A stretch of DNA of 64,000 nt from Actinomycetota bacterium (GCA_014360655.1 JACIXC010000005.1:124001-188000), one strand, 5' to 3'; positions 1-9,640 are shown, counted from the stretch's first letter. Numbers and translations are program-made. Notes: generated from the letters alone by a model not told the origin.

Positions 1-1
1 C

Positions 2-2221
2 CAGGACCTCTTCGGTGGGACCGCCGAGGAACAGGTGATGCTCGAGGGGGAGGTGCTGAACGCGGCGGTCCTGCGCAAGGTGGCGGGATTCAAGGCCTAC
101 ATGCAGGAGAAACAGGGCGTCTGGGAAACCTTCGTCACCGATATCGTCACTCCCCTGGACGGGATGGCCTACTACGCCGACGTGCGGAGCGAGCTGCCGC
201 AACCCACCGACGAGCTTCTCGTGGAAAGGATGGGTTCCCTGGACGACGAGGAAGTCGTCCTGCAGGTGAAGGCCAACATCGCCGCGGCCGCCGAGAGGGC
301 CAGGCTGGCGGGGATGCCGGGCGGCGGCATCCATGGCATCTCCCAGGACGGGAGGGCTCTGCTCATCACGGCGCGCATCAACCCGAAGATGGACACCATG
401 GAGATGATAAAGGCGGTGACTCCCTTCGAGGAATATGCACGTGAGTACTTCCGCGACCTGCCGGGAACCACCTTCTACGAGAGCGGGGTGGCCTCGCAGA
501 ACCGGGACGCCAACCAGCAGACCATGAAGGAGACCCGCCTTCTTTTCAGCCTGGCCCTGGCCTTCATCCTGCTGGTCCTCTTCCTCACCTTCCGCCGCGT
601 CTCCGACGTCCTGCTCACCATGATGGTCATCATGGTCACCATCATCTGGGTCCTGGGCCTCTCCGGGTGGGCCGGCTTTCCCTTTTCCTACCAGAGCACG
701 GCCATCATGCCCCTCATGCTGGGGATCGACATCGCCTACGCCATCCACGTCATGTCCCGTTACTACGAGGAGCGGCGCCAGGGCAACGACCCCTACGCCT
801 CCTCAACCGCGGCCGTGGTGACCACCGGGGTGGCCGTGTTCCTCACCGCGGCCACCACCGCCTTCGGTTTCGCCTCCTTCGGCATCTCCAGCATGCCCCC
901 CATCGTGCAGTTCGGGATTCTGTGCGTGGCAGGCGTGCTCTTCAGCTTCCTACTCTCGGTCACCCTGCTGCCCGCCGCTATAGTGCTGCGCGACCGCAGC
1001 CCCAAGGCGCAGGAAAAGTGGGCGCGCAGGAACGCGAGACGCATCGAGCGCGCGGGGGAGACGTGGCTGGACCGCACGCTGTCCAGGGTGGCCGTGCTCT
1101 CCGAGCACCACCGCCTGGTGGTGGGCCTCGTCACCCTGCTCATCCTGGCGACCTGCGGGGTGCTGGCCTTCAACGTCTCCACCGAGGCGGACATCTCCAA
1201 GATGATGAAGGGGGATACGCCTTCCATGCGGGCCTCCGAGGTCATCCAGGGATATTTCGGCGGGCAGAACATCGCCTACGCCCTGGCGAAGGGGGATATC
1301 CTGGAGCCCGCCAACCTGGAATCCCTGCTGCGCTTCGAGGACGAGATCTCCTCCACGGGGCAGACCGACGAGCGCGGTGAACCGCTCATCGACCGCACCC
1401 GGGTGACCAGCATCGCCGACGTCGTGCGCAACGTCAACCGGGGCGCCGTGCCCGCTAGCAAGCAGGAGGTCGTCTCCCTGCTCATGAAGCTGAAGGGGAA
1501 CGGGGGGAATTCCGGCTCGCGGCTCATCAGCGAGGACGGCCAGGTGGCCATGGTCAGCGTGCGCGTGGCCTCGGGGACCCAGGGAGACATGGAAAATATT
1601 GCTAAGATAATGCGCGACGCCGGAGGGAGGGTGGTCGCGGACAACCCCGCCATGACCATGAGCTACAGCGGCATCCCGGTGCTCATGAGCGACCTGCTCA
1701 GCTCCATCCTCCCCACCCAGTTGAAGACCTCGGGGCTGGCCCTGCTCCTCTGCGCCCTCATCGTCACCCTGGTCTTCAGGTCGGTGTTCCTGGGGCTGGC
1801 GGCGACCAGCGTGGTATTCCTGGGCATCGCCCTGGAGATCGGGGCCCTGGTCGTCCTGGGTTGGTCCCTGGATTTCATGACCGTGATGATCTCCTCCCTG
1901 GTCATCGGGGCGGGCATCGACTTCGGCATCCATGTCACCCACCGTTTCCGGGAGGAATGGCACGGGGGAGCGGACGTCGACGAGGCCATCCGGAAGACCG
2001 TGGGCCACGTGGGGAAAGCGCTGGTGGCCGCGGCGGTGACCACGGCGGGCGCCTTCGCCATCATCGCCGTGAGCGACATTGTCCCCCTGCGGCGCTTCGG
2101 AGCGGTCACCGCCCTTTCCCTTACCTTCGCCCTGCTGGCCTCGTTGCTGGTGCTCCCGTCCATCCTGGCCTGGTACGCCAACCGGGTGGAGAGAAAAAGG
2201 GCGCGAAGCGCCGCGGTGTGA
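2..2221 (+). CDS. RND superfamily (MMPL/HAE3-type) exporter, 5' end outside window
   Basis: A proton-driven inner-membrane exporter, probably for lipids or other hydrophobic substrates. The reading frame is open to the left edge, so the first membrane helix and the start lie outside; the GTG at position 35 is only an internal codon. The frame carries two RND halves. The first has a helix bundle at about residues 165-325 with the motif GIDIAYAIHVMSR. The second has helices near residues 560-715 with GAGIDFGIHVTHR, the acidic-residue motif of RND helix 4/10. A periplasmic loop separates them. The length (about 740 residues visible) fits the two-fold HAE3/MMPL family. No periplasmic adaptor or outer-membrane gene follows, which suits a Gram-positive-type envelope. 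The substrate cannot be inferred. Confidence 0.85.
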   Translation, partial: QDLFGGTAEEQVMLEGEVLNAAVLRKVAGFKAYMQEKQGVWETFVTDIVTPLDGMAYYADVRSELPQPTDELLVERMGSLDDEEVVLQVKANIAAAAERARLAGMPGGGIHGISQDGRALLITARINPKMDTMEMIKAVTPFEEYAREYFRDLPGTTFYESGVASQNRDANQQTMKETRLLFSLALAFILLVLFLTFRRVSDVLLTMMVIMVTIIWVLGLSGWAGFPFSYQSTAIMPLMLGIDIAYAIHVMSRYYEERRQGNDPYASSTAAVVTTGVAVFLTAATTAFGFASFGISSMPPIVQFGILCVAGVLFSFLLSVTLLPAAIVLRDRSPKAQEKWARRNARRIERAGETWLDRTLSRVAVLSEHHRLVVGLVTLLILATCGVLAFNVSTEADISKMMKGDTPSMRASEVIQGYFGGQNIAYALAKGDILEPANLESLLRFEDEISSTGQTDERGEPLIDRTRVTSIADVVRNVNRGAVPASKQEVVSLLMKLKGNGGNSGSRLISEDGQVAMVSVRVASGTQGDMENIAKIMRDAGGRVVADNPAMTMSYSGIPVLMSDLLSSILPTQLKTSGLALLLCALIVTLVFRSVFLGLAATSVVFLGIALEIGALVVLGWSLDFMTVMISSLVIGAGIDFGIHVTHRFREEWHGGADVDEAIRKTVGHVGKALVAAAVTTAGAFAIIAVSDIVPLRRFGAVTALSLTFALLASLLVLPSILAWYANRVERKRARSAAV

Positions 2222-2479
2222 TGCTATCCGGAAGGGGTGTTCACGCCGGGCGGGGGCGGGACGCCTTCCCGGGCGAACCATCTCCGGGGCGAGATCCCGA
2301 CTGCGCCGGACTCCTGGCCATGGGCTTGCCGGAAGGGCCGCCGCGACCCGTGCACAACATGAGCCCTGACCCTCGCGCCCGCGGCGTTGTGGCCGCCTTC
2401 AACAAAACGGCAAACCCCACGAAAGTGAGTCCCGCTGCCCCGTGGCGTTCCATATATAATAGGTGAAAAACGAGGGGAG

Positions 2480-3436
2480 GTGGGGGAGATAGTCATCCTT
2501 GCGGTGATCATGGCCATGGTGGCCACCACCATGATCAACTACAGCGGCTACATGCAGAAGAGGGAGCTGGACAAGCTGCCCCTCATCGGTACCCAGAAGC
2601 CGCTGCAGACGGTCAAGGCCTTCCTTTCCTGCCGCCCCTGGCTGGAGGCGCAGGGGCTGCAGTTCGCCGGCACCTTCATCAAGGGCATCGCCGTGGGGCT
2701 GGCGCCGCTCTCGGTGGTGCAGCCCATCAACACCGCGGGGATCGCGGTCCTTGCCCTGCTGGCCATCACCAGGCTGGGAGAGCGACCTTCTCTCTCCGAC
2801 TGGCTGGGGATAGGCACCATCGTGGTGGGTTTGATAATGCTGGGGCGGAGCCTTATAGGCGTTCCCTCCAAGGCCTTCAGCTACAACCCCTTCGTGCTCT
2901 GGTTCTTCGTCCTCTTCTTTTTCGCCGTAGCGGGTTTCTCGCTCTTCAACGGCATAACCAGGAAGGGGGGGCAGGCGCCCAACCTCATCGCCGTGGCCTC
3001 CGGGGTGCTCATCGGCCTCACCGCGGTGCTCATCAAGCTCGCCTGGAACGACTTCGGCAGCCGCTTCTGGGCGCACGGCTTCCGCAATGCCCTCTGTTCG
3101 CCCTATATCTGGATGGTCCTCTTCCTCCCTTTCGTGACCCTGGTGCTGGACCAGGTGGCCATGCAGAGAGGCAAGGCCATCGTCGTGGTCCCCATCACCA
3201 CCGGCATGTCCAACCTCATCCCCATCATCATCGGCATCGTGGCCATGCACGAGCCCCTTCCCTCCACGGCGGGCATGTTCCTGCTCCGCCTGGGGTCCTT
3301 CGTCTTCATCATCGGGGGCGCCGTGATACTCTCCCTGCGCAAGGAAGAAGGGGGCGACGCGCGGCCGCGACGCGCGGCGGAACGGATGGCGGGGCGGCAT
3401 GAACCTCCCGCCGCAACGGGAAACGATTTTAGGTAA
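2480..3436 (+). CDS. DMT/EamA-like (NIPA-like) multi-helix membrane transporter
   Basis: A hydrophobic protein of about 318 residues with about nine to ten predicted helices and an internal two-fold arrangement typical of the drug/metabolite transporter superfamily. Residues 45-110 contain the QPINTAGIAVLALLA segment and residues 225-250 the VPITTGMSNLIPI segment, corresponding positions in the two halves. The substrate is unknown. The GTG at 2480 overlaps the purine-rich ribosome site (GAGGGGAGG, 2472-2480), so the true start may be a codon slightly downstream, such as the ATG at 2510. A TATAAT box at 2455-2460 lies just upstream, without a good -35. The gene ends 82 bp before the next start. 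Confidence 0.7.
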   Translation: MGEIVILAVIMAMVATTMINYSGYMQKRELDKLPLIGTQKPLQTVKAFLSCRPWLEAQGLQFAGTFIKGIAVGLAPLSVVQPINTAGIAVLALLAITRLGERPSLSDWLGIGTIVVGLIMLGRSLIGVPSKAFSYNPFVLWFFVLFFFAVAGFSLFNGITRKGGQAPNLIAVASGVLIGLTAVLIKLAWNDFGSRFWAHGFRNALCSPYIWMVLFLPFVTLVLDQVAMQRGKAIVVVPITTGMSNLIPIIIGIVAMHEPLPSTAGMFLLRLGSFVFIIGGAVILSLRKEEGGDARPRRAAERMAGRHEPPAATGNDFR

Positions 3437-3442
3437 AAAGAG

Positions 3443-3472
3443 TTTCCAAAGGGCGGCGGCTTATCCTATAAT
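3443..3472 (+). promoter_or_regulatory. possible promoter of the nitronate monooxygenase gene
   Basis: A perfect TATAAT at 3467-3472 is preceded 18 bp upstream by TTTCCA at 3443-3448, a weak -35. It lies about 47 bp before the chosen start codon and supports the shorter gene model, because the longer frame would begin upstream of this promoter. Confidence 0.35.
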
Positions 3473-3518
3473 GCATCTGTTGATCGGTCGGCATTCTCGA
3501 GGCAGAAAGGGGACGGAG

Positions 3519-4559
3519 ATGATACGGACCAAGTTAACGGACATGCTGGGCACAAGGTATCCCGTGATCCAGGCGGGCATGGGGCCCTGGAATACCGATA
3601 AGCTGTGCATAGCTGCCGCCAACGCCGGCGCCCTGGGTATCATCAGCACCGTCGGCATCGGCTACTTCTGGTCAAAGCCCGCGGAGGACATGCCGAAAAG
3701 CCCGTACGATTACCTGCGCAGGGTGATCTCCCAGGTGGGCGAGGCCACGGCGGAGAAGAAGGGCGTCTTCGGGTGCAACATCCCCCTCGCCATGGAATTC
3801 AGGGAGATGGTGGAGGGGTTGATCAGGGCTACGGGAGACGCGCGCAAGGAGGACCCGGACATCGCGGAGCGCCTCAAGGTCATCATCACCTCGGCCGGCA
3901 ACCCTACCCCCTGGACCGAGACCATCAAGGAGACGGGGTGCTACTGGTTCCACGTGGCCCCTTCCGTGTACCACGCCCAGAAGGCGGAAAAGGCCGGGGC
4001 CGACGTCATAATCGCCTCGGGGCGCGAGGGTGGAGGCCACGTCGCCTTCGAGCCCATCCACACCATGGTGCTCCTCCCCGCGGTGATCAAGGCGGTGAAC
4101 GTGCCGGTAGTGGGAGCGGGAGGATTCGCCGACGGCGCCGGCCTGGTGGCGGCCCTCGCCCTGGGTGCCATCGGGGTGCAGATGGGAACGCGCTTCATAG
4201 CCACCAAGGAGAGCGATTTCCACGACCTTTGGAAGAACAAGGTGGTGGAGAGCTCGGAGATGGACACCCTGGTAGGGATCTCCATCTTCGGGCCGGCGCG
4301 TTACCTGAAGAACACGGTTTCTGTCAGGCTGCACGAGCTCCTCAAGGAGGGCTTCGAGCAGGGCTACGACGAGGGCGTCATGCTGGAGACCAAGGGCATC
4401 GTCCTCTCCATGGAAGGCGGGGACCCCGAATGGTCCATCTACTTCGGCGGGGAGGTCGCCGGCAGGATCGACAGCATCATCAGCGTGGAGGAACTCCTGC
4501 AGGGCATCGAGGAACAAGCGGAGGCCATCATAAGAGACCTGCAGGTGACCCTCGGCTGA
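3519..4559 (+). CDS. nitronate monooxygenase / 2-nitropropane dioxygenase family flavoprotein
   Basis: An FMN-dependent TIM-barrel enzyme of 346 residues. Family signatures are visible in order: the N-terminal VIQAGMG substrate/FMN loop (about residue 15), GREGGGHV (about 170, matching the conserved AGGH phosphate-binding segment), GAGGFADG (about 200) and GVQMGTRF (about 220). The family includes nitroalkane-oxidising enzymes and FabK-type enoyl-ACP reductases, so the substrate is uncertain. An upstream in-frame ATG at 3399 would add 40 residues. I chose ATG 3519 because it follows a purine-rich site (AAGGGGACGG), starts the conserved barrel and lies downstream of a TATAAT. The 24-bp repeat array begins after the stop. 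Confidence 0.85.
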   Translation: MIRTKLTDMLGTRYPVIQAGMGPWNTDKLCIAAANAGALGIISTVGIGYFWSKPAEDMPKSPYDYLRRVISQVGEATAEKKGVFGCNIPLAMEFREMVEGLIRATGDARKEDPDIAERLKVIITSAGNPTPWTETIKETGCYWFHVAPSVYHAQKAEKAGADVIIASGREGGGHVAFEPIHTMVLLPAVIKAVNVPVVGAGGFADGAGLVAALALGAIGVQMGTRFIATKESDFHDLWKNKVVESSEMDTLVGISIFGPARYLKNTVSVRLHELLKEGFEQGYDEGVMLETKGIVLSMEGGDPEWSIYFGGEVAGRIDSIISVEELLQGIEEQAEAIIRDLQVTLG

Positions 4560-4608
4560 GCGGCGGGTCTCTAACCGGGAACGCCCCCCCGTGGCGTACC
4601 CTTTCCGG

Positions 4609-4690
4609 GAGGAGATTGCTTCGTCGGCGCTGGCGCGCCTCCTCGCAATGACAGGAAACCGGGCGCTTTGCGCCTTCTCGCGATGACGTT
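4609..4690. repeat. two inverted REP-type elements at the left edge of the array
   Basis: Read on the minus strand, 4609-4652 carries the element 'TGTCATTGCGAGGAGG ... GACGAAGCAATCTCC', a repeat type common in many bacterial genomes. A shorter relative with GCGCAAAGCGC-like symmetry follows at about 4662-4690. Both point opposite to the array and to the complete copy at its right end (5485-5524). The 24-bp array therefore sits between inverted REP-type elements. Confidence 0.7.
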
Positions 4691-4716
4691 CTTGGAACAC
4701 GCCTCCTCGCTGAAAC

Positions 4717-5524
4717 GTCATCGCGAGGGACCTCCGTAAGGTCATCGCGAGGGACCTCCGTAACGCCATCGCGAGGGACCTCCGTAAGGTCATCGCGAGG
4801 GACCTTTGAAACGTCATCGCGAGGGACCTCCGTAAGGTCATCGCGAGGGCCTTCTGAAACGTCATCGCGAGGGACCTCCGTAACGTCATCGCGAGGGACC
4901 TCCGTAACGTCATCGCGAGGGACCTCCGTAAGGTCATCGCGAGGGCCTTCCGTAAGGTCATCCCGAGGGACCTTTGAAACGTCATCGCGAGGGACCTCCG
5001 TAAGGTCATCCCGAGGGACTTTTGTAACGTCATCGCGAGGGACCTCTATAAGGTCATCGCGAGGGCCTCCCGTAAGGTCATCGCGAGGGACTTTTGAAAC
5101 GTCATCGCGAGGGACCTCCGTAAGGTCATCGCGAGGGACCTTTGAAACGTCATCGCGAGGGACCTTTGAAACGTCATCGCGAGGGACCTCTATAAGGTCA
5201 TCGCGAGGGCCTCCCGTAAGGTCATCGCGAGGGACCTTTGAAACGTCATCGCGAGGGACCTCCGTAAGGTCATCGCGAGGGACCTTTGAAACGTCATCGC
5301 GAGGGACCTCCGTAACGTCATCCCGAGGGACTTTTGAAACGTCATCGCGAGGGCCTCCCGTAAGGTCATCGCGAGGGACCTCTATAAGGTCATCGCGAGG
5401 GACTTTTGAAACGTCATCGCGAGGGACCTCCGTAAGGTCATCGCGAGGGACCTCCGTAACGTCATCGCGAGGGACCTCCGTAACGTCATCGCGAGGAGCG
5501 GAGCGACGAAGCGATCTCCTCCGG
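4717..5524. repeat. 33-unit tandem array of a 24-bp repeat ending in a full REP-type element
   Basis: Thirty-three units start at exact 24-bp steps from 4717 to 5485 with no insertion or deletion. Each unit is GTCATCGCGAGG followed by a variable 12-mer of the form GACCTCCGTAAG, GACCTTTGAAAC, GCCTCCCGTAAG or GACCTCTATAAG. The first 12 bases are the head of the flanking REP-type repeat, and the last unit continues into its tail (GACGAAGCGATCTCC). A six-unit (144-bp) block recurs, for example starting at 5041 and 5185, showing higher-order duplication. Because 24 is divisible by three, the minus strand stays open with an 8-residue period (MTLRRSLA). I regard that as a by-product. There are no spacers, so this is not a CRISPR. 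Confidence 0.95.
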
Positions 5525-5576
5525 ACCTTGCCGCCTCTCCCGTTCCCCGTGCCTGTTATAATTTAAGCTTGGGAGA

Positions 5577-5651
5577 GCCGGTGTAGCTCAATGGTAGAGC
5601 GTCCGCCTTGTAAGCGGTTGGTTGGAGGTTCGATTCCTCTCACCGGCTCCA
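5577..5651 (+). tRNA. tRNA-Thr (anticodon TGT)
   Basis: A cloverleaf can be drawn: acceptor GCCGGTG/CACCGGC, D-stem GCTC/GAGC, anticodon loop CTTGTAA (anticodon TGT, reading ACA) closed by CCGC/GCGG, T-stem GGAGG/CCTCT with loop TTCGATT, discriminator T and an encoded CCA. The 27-43 pair is a T-T mismatch. A TATAAT at 5557-5562 just upstream is a likely -10. The remaining 216 bp to the next gene show nothing recognisable. Confidence 0.95.
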
Positions 5652-5867
5652 CTTCCTCACCCCATGGCAGGTCGTCTGCCACCCTCCAGGGAAACCGGTG
5701 CCAGGCAGTAAAACCAGGCGGTGCAACCGGGGTTCCCGCCATTGCCTCGAGCATCCGCACCTTCGAAAGCCGGTGGCCAGGCAGGAAAACCGGGTAGCGC
5801 AACGGCACGGCCGCAAAGGCAGGGTGAAACGGGTGGGGTTTTCGTCTCCGGAGGCGCGCATCCGGGA

Positions 5868-6407
5868 TCACCCGTAACGCATGCGGTCCAGGAGCTCCCT
5901 TATCTCGTCGCTCAACCTCTCCTCGAGGGGGCGGCGGCGGGGCCCCGCCAACCTCCTCATCTCCTCCCGCGTCCGCTCCCTCTCCTCTCGCGCGCGGGAG
6001 AAGAGGGATTCCCCGTCCAGCCCCCTCGCCCCGAACCCCTCCACCACGCCGCGCAGGATACGGTCCGAGGTGGCCACCACCACCTCACCCCGCGCCGACA
6101 TGCGGCGGGCCGCCGCCTCGATGAAGGAATCAGCCGTCTGAAGCCGGCGCGTGAACACCACCGCCATCCCGCCACGCTCCTCCCACGCCGGCTCGGCGCC
6201 GCCGGAGCGCGCGGCGTCGAACACCACCATCACCAGGTCGTAAGCGTCCGGGGAAGCCAGCGGCGCCAGCTCCCGCAGCAATCCCTCCCTGGCATCTTCC
6301 AGGTTTTTCCTCAGCAGAACCTGGAGCGCGGGGTGGCGATGAATGACGTTGTAGCCGTCCACCAGCAGGGCTCTCACTTCCGTCCTTCCCTTCCCCGATC
6401 GCCGCAC
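5868..6407 (-). CDS. YacP-like NYN-domain ribonuclease
   Basis: A 179-residue protein of the NYN (PIN-like) family that includes B. subtilis YacP/Rae1, a ribosome-associated endoribonuclease. The N-terminal strand VDGYNVIHRHP (about residues 16-26) holds the first catalytic aspartate. Further acidic positions are in VVFDAARS (about 65) and TADSFIEAAARR (about 92), and VATSDRILRG (about 115) is the expected core. The C-terminus is a charged helix. It ends the cluster 18 bp after rlmB, the same neighbour as in Firmicutes. The start may be the GTG at 6407 or an internal GTG about ten codons later (VRALLVDGYN), which has its own purine-rich site. Confidence 0.8.
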   Translation of the reverse strand: MRRSGKGRTEVRALLVDGYNVIHRHPALQVLLRKNLEDAREGLLRELAPLASPDAYDLVMVVFDAARSGGAEPAWEERGGMAVVFTRRLQTADSFIEAAARRMSARGEVVVATSDRILRGVVEGFGARGLDGESLFSRAREERERTREEMRRLAGPRRRPLEERLSDEIRELLDRMRYG

Positions 6408-6425
6408 GTCCCCTCGCGCGCCCGC

Positions 6426-7166
6426 TCACACCGCGCCGCGCTGGCGCATGATCTCGTAGAGGATGACCGCCGCGGCAACGGACACGTTGAGCGAAGACAC
6501 CCGCCCGAACATGGGCACGCTCACCAGGGCGTCGCACGTCTCCCTGGTCAGTCGGTGCAGCCCTTCCCCTTCCGAGCCCATGACCAGCGCCAGGGGGCCG
6601 GCGAGGTCCGCGCGGAAGCAGGAGGTTTCGGCCCGCGCATCCGCCCCCACCACCCAGATGCCCAGCTTCTTCAGCTCCTTCATCACGCTCACCAGGTTGG
6701 GCACCGTCGCCACGGCGAGGTTCTCCACCGCCCCGGAAGAGGTGTGAAATACCGCCGGCGTCACCGGGGCTGAGCGGCTGCGCGGCAGGAGGAGGGCGTC
6801 CACTCCCACCGCCTCGCAGGTCCGCGCCACGCTCCCCAGGTTGCGGGGATCGGTCACCCCGTCCAGGAGCACCACCAGCGGCTCGTCCTTCTCGGCCAGC
6901 CTCTGGTAGACCTGCTTGAAGGTGGCATAACGGTAGGGCTCAACCCTCAGGACGACTCCCTGGTGGTTCTCGGAAACGGCGAGCCTGTCCAGCTCACGGC
7001 GGGGAAGGGTGGTCACCGGCACCTTCCTGCGGCGGGCGGCGGCCAGGATCTCCTCCAGGGCCGGCCCCGTTTTCAGGCCCTCGGCAAGCAGCAACTCGTA
7101 GGCGGAACGCGCCCCGCGCAGCGCCTCGAGGACCGCCCGCTTCCCCTCCACCTGCTCGTACCTCAC
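6426..7166 (-). CDS. rlmB: 23S rRNA (guanosine-2'-O-) methyltransferase RlmB, SpoU family
   Basis: A 246-residue SPOUT methyltransferase that methylates the 2'-OH of G2251-type positions in the 23S rRNA P-loop. The N-terminal substrate-binding domain (about residues 1-75) is followed by the knotted domain with DGVTDPRNLGSVART (motif 1, about 100-115), LVMGSEGEGLHRLT (motif 2, about 190-205) and VPMFGRVSSLNVSVAAAV (motif 3, about 215-232). Its start overlaps the cysS stop by 4 bp, indicating translational coupling. The next gene, a YacP-like nuclease, follows after 18 bp. Confidence 0.93.
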   Translation of the reverse strand: MRYEQVEGKRAVLEALRGARSAYELLLAEGLKTGPALEEILAAARRRKVPVTTLPRRELDRLAVSENHQGVVLRVEPYRYATFKQVYQRLAEKDEPLVVLLDGVTDPRNLGSVARTCEAVGVDALLLPRSRSAPVTPAVFHTSSGAVENLAVATVPNLVSVMKELKKLGIWVVGADARAETSCFRADLAGPLALVMGSEGEGLHRLTRETCDALVSVPMFGRVSSLNVSVAAAVILYEIMRQRGAV

Positions 7167-8683
7167 GCGGGCGGCTCCTCCTCGCTTTTTCCCACAAATT
7201 TCCAGCGCTGTCCCTCGCGCAGGTCATCCACGCGGATGCCCATCTCCCTCAGGCGCGAGCGTATGAAGTCCGCGGTCTCGTACTGTTTCCTGTCGCGCGC
7301 CATCGCCCTCACCTCGAGGAGCAACTCCACCAGTCTCTGCGGCGAGGGCATGCCCTCACCGCCCTTCGCGCCGGCCTCCGGCCCCACCTCTTCGCATTCT
7401 TCCTCCCCCTCCTCGCGCTGCTGGAAGAGCCCCAGGACGCGGCACAGCTTGAGCAGCAGGTCCCTTCCCAGGCTGGCGACGATGGGGGCCGCCGGGGTGG
7501 GAAAGCGCTCCTGCTCGCCCAGGTAGGCGTTGAGCTCCTTGACCAGCTCGAAGATGACGGCCAGCGCCCGCGCCGTGTTGAAATCGTCATCCATGGCCTC
7601 CTCGAAGCGCCGCTCGAAGTCGAAGAAGGAATCGGAGAGCTCCACCTCCCTCTGGGTGCGCGCGGGCGCGGCCCGCTGGGAGGGGCGGGCCAGGAACTCG
7701 TCCAGCGCGAAGCGGCAGTTCTCCAGGCGCTCGTAGGCCTTCCGCGCCTCCTCCAGCGCTTCCGGCCCGAAATCGATGGGGCTGCGATAGTGGGTCTGCA
7801 GCGCCAGCATCCTCACCACGTCCGCCTCGTACTTCTTCAATATCTCCCGTACCAGGATGATATTGCCCAGCGACTTCGACATCTTCTCCTCGCGTATGTT
7901 GACGAAGCCGTTGTGCACCCAGTAGCGGACGAAGGGCTCCCTGCCGGTATAGGCCTCCGCCTGGGCGATCTCGTTCTCGTGGTGGGGGAAGATGAGGTCC
8001 TGTCCCCCGCCGTGGATGTCGAAGCCCATGCCCAGGAACTGGAGGGACATGGCGGAGCACTCGATGTGCCATCCGGGGCGGCCCTTTCCCCAGGGCGAAT
8101 CCCAGGCCGGTTCCCCTTCCCGGGAGGACTTCCACAGCGCGAAATCCATGGGATGACGCTTGCGCTCGTCCACCTCCACGCGCTCACCGGCGCGCATCTC
8201 GTCGAGGGAGCGTCCGGATAACTTACCATATCCTGGAAACTTCTCCACGCTGAAATACACGTCGCCGTCCACCGCGTAGGCGAAGCCCCTGTCCACCAGG
8301 CCTCCTATCATCTCCAGCATGCGCGGGATGGTCTCCGTTGCGCGGGGGGTCACGTCGGGAGGCATCACCCCCAGGGCTCGCATGTCCTCGAGAAAGGCCC
8401 GCTCGTAGAAGCGCGCCACCTCCTCCGGCGTCTTCCCTTCCTCTCGCGCGCGGTTGATGATCTTGTCGTCGACGTCGGTGAAGTTCTGCACGTATAACAC
8501 CCGGTAGCCCTTGTAGAGGAGGTACCTCCGTATGACGTCGAACACCAGGTAGGCGCGCCCGTTCCCCACGTGTATGTAGTTGTAAACGGTGGGCCCGCAG
8601 ACGTACATGCCCACCTTGCCCTCCTCGCGGGGGACGAATTCTTCCTTTCTACGGGTGATGGTGTTGTAGATCATCAAGGTCAT
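7163..8683 (-). CDS. cysS: cysteinyl-tRNA synthetase
   Basis: A class I synthetase that charges tRNA-Cys. The N-terminal [13 protein letters not shown] (residues 29-41) contains a zinc-ligand cysteine and the HIGH-type motif [13 protein letters not shown] near residue 205 and [14 protein letters not shown] (about 220-235) supply the other zinc ligands, and [10 protein letters not shown] lies near residue 266. It has 506 residues against about 465 for most bacterial CysRS; the excess is a charged, glutamate-rich insertion (about residues 410-450) before the C-terminal anticodon-binding part. It overlaps rlmB downstream and lies 18 bp after cysE. The cysE-cysS pairing links cysteine synthesis to its use. 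Confidence 0.96.
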   Translation of the reverse strand: MTLMIYNTITRRKEEFVPREEGKVGMYVCGPTVYNYIHVGNGRAYLVFDVIRRYLLYKGYRVLYVQNFTDVDDKIINRAREEGKTPEEVARFYERAFLEDMRALGVMPPDVTPRATETIPRMLEMIGGLVDRGFAYAVDGDVYFSVEKFPGYGKLSGRSLDEMRAGERVEVDERKRHPMDFALWKSSREGEPAWDSPWGKGRPGWHIECSAMSLQFLGMGFDIHGGGQDLIFPHHENEIAQAEAYTGREPFVRYWVHNGFVNIREEKMSKSLGNIILVREILKKYEADVVRMLALQTHYRSPIDFGPEALEEARKAYERLENCRFALDEFLARPSQRAAPARTQREVELSDSFFDFERRFEEAMDDDFNTARALAVIFELVKELNAYLGEQERFPTPAAPIVASLGRDLLLKLCRVLGLFQQREEGEEECEEVGPEAGAKGGEGMPSPQRLVELLLEVRAMARDRKQYETADFIRSRLREMGIRVDDLREGQRWKFVGKSEEEPPA

Positions 8684-8701
8684 GGGGGTTCTTACCTTTC
8701 G

Positions 8702-9640
8702 TCAACCGCTCTCCTCGCCGCTCTCCTCGCCGCTCTCCCCGGCGCCTTTCTCCGTGACGCCCCTCCCTGCTTCCTCCGTGACCGCTCGCCCTCCTTCCTT
8801 ACCACCGGCCCGCCTGCCTGCGGCGCCGCCGGCCCGCCCGCTTCCCTTCCTGCCGGCCGGCTTGCCCCCCTTCCCTCCGACCGCTCCGGCCGCGCCCGCC
8901 CTGCCGCCGCCCGGCGCATCCGCGACCCCCTGGGTCAGGCCTACCTTCTCCTCCACCATCTTCAGCTCGTCGTAGGCGCGGCGCAGCTTTTCCTCCGCTT
9001 TCGTCAGCTCCCGGTGAGTCTTCTCCAGTCTTTCCTCCATCCCGCGGATGAGCGCGTCCAGGGCCTCTATGCGGTCCATCACCGGGTCGGGTATGGCCTC
9101 GTGGTGCAGGTCTATGACCGGTTCGCCCTCGCGCACCACCACCTTTCCGGGAACGCCGACCACCGTGCAGCGCGGAGGGACGTCGCGGATGACCACCGCG
9201 CCCGCTCCCACCTTGGAATCCTCGCCTATGGTGATGGGGCCCAGCACCTTGGCCCCCGCGGCGATGACCACGTTCCTCCCCACCGTGGGGTGACGCTTTC
9301 CCTTCTCCTTTCCCGTACCCCCCAGGGTCACGCCCTGGTAGAGGGTGACGTTATCGCCCACCTCGGCCGTTTCCCCGATGACCACCCCCATGCCGTGGTC
9401 GATGAAGACGCCCCTGCCGATGCTGGCGCCGGGGTGGATCTCGATCCCCGTAAGCCAGCGGTTGAGATGCGAGATGAGGCGGGGGAGCACCGGCACTCCC
9501 CGCTTCCACAATCGGTGAGCCAGGCGGTGCATCCAGAGGGCGTGCAGCCCGGGATAGGCGAGCAGGATCTCCAGGACGTTGCGGGCCGCCGGGTCGCGTT
9601 CCCGCGCCGCCTGGATATCCCGCTTCAGGTTTTCGAACAC
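8702..9640 (-). CDS. cysE: serine O-acetyltransferase with long low-complexity tail
   Basis: Makes O-acetylserine from serine and acetyl-CoA, the first step of cysteine synthesis. The left-handed beta-helix core shows hexapeptide repeats around residues 65-165 ([48 protein letters not shown]). The catalytic His/Asp region is FIDHGMG. The enzyme part ends near residue 180. A predicted coiled coil (about 190-235) follows, then about 70 residues rich in Gly, Ala, Arg, Lys and Glu. The tail makes it 312 residues instead of the about 220 of the short CysE class and may be disordered. It lies between gltX and cysS, as in Firmicutes. Confidence 0.93.
   Translation of the reverse strand: MFENLKRDIQAARERDPAARNVLEILLAYPGLHALWMHRLAHRLWKRGVPVLPRLISHLNRWLTGIEIHPGASIGRGVFIDHGMGVVIGETAEVGDNVTLYQGVTLGGTGKEKGKRHPTVGRNVVIAAGAKVLGPITIGEDSKVGAGAVVIRDVPPRCTVVGVPGKVVVREGEPVIDLHHEAIPDPVMDRIEALDALIRGMEERLEKTHRELTKAEEKLRRAYDELKMVEEKVGLTQGVADAPGGGRAGAAGAVGGKGGKPAGRKGSGRAGGAAGRRAGGKEGGRAVTEEAGRGVTEKGAGESGEESGEESG

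Noticed and set aside
3672-5033. A 453-codon minus-strand frame with an 8-residue period (MTLRRSLA)
   Set aside because: It runs through the 24-bp repeat array and antisense to the nitronate monooxygenase. A 24-bp unit without stop codons stays open automatically. No ribosome site or independent family support was seen.
4717-5524. CRISPR array
   Set aside because: The units are directly adjacent without unique spacers, and no cas genes are in the window.
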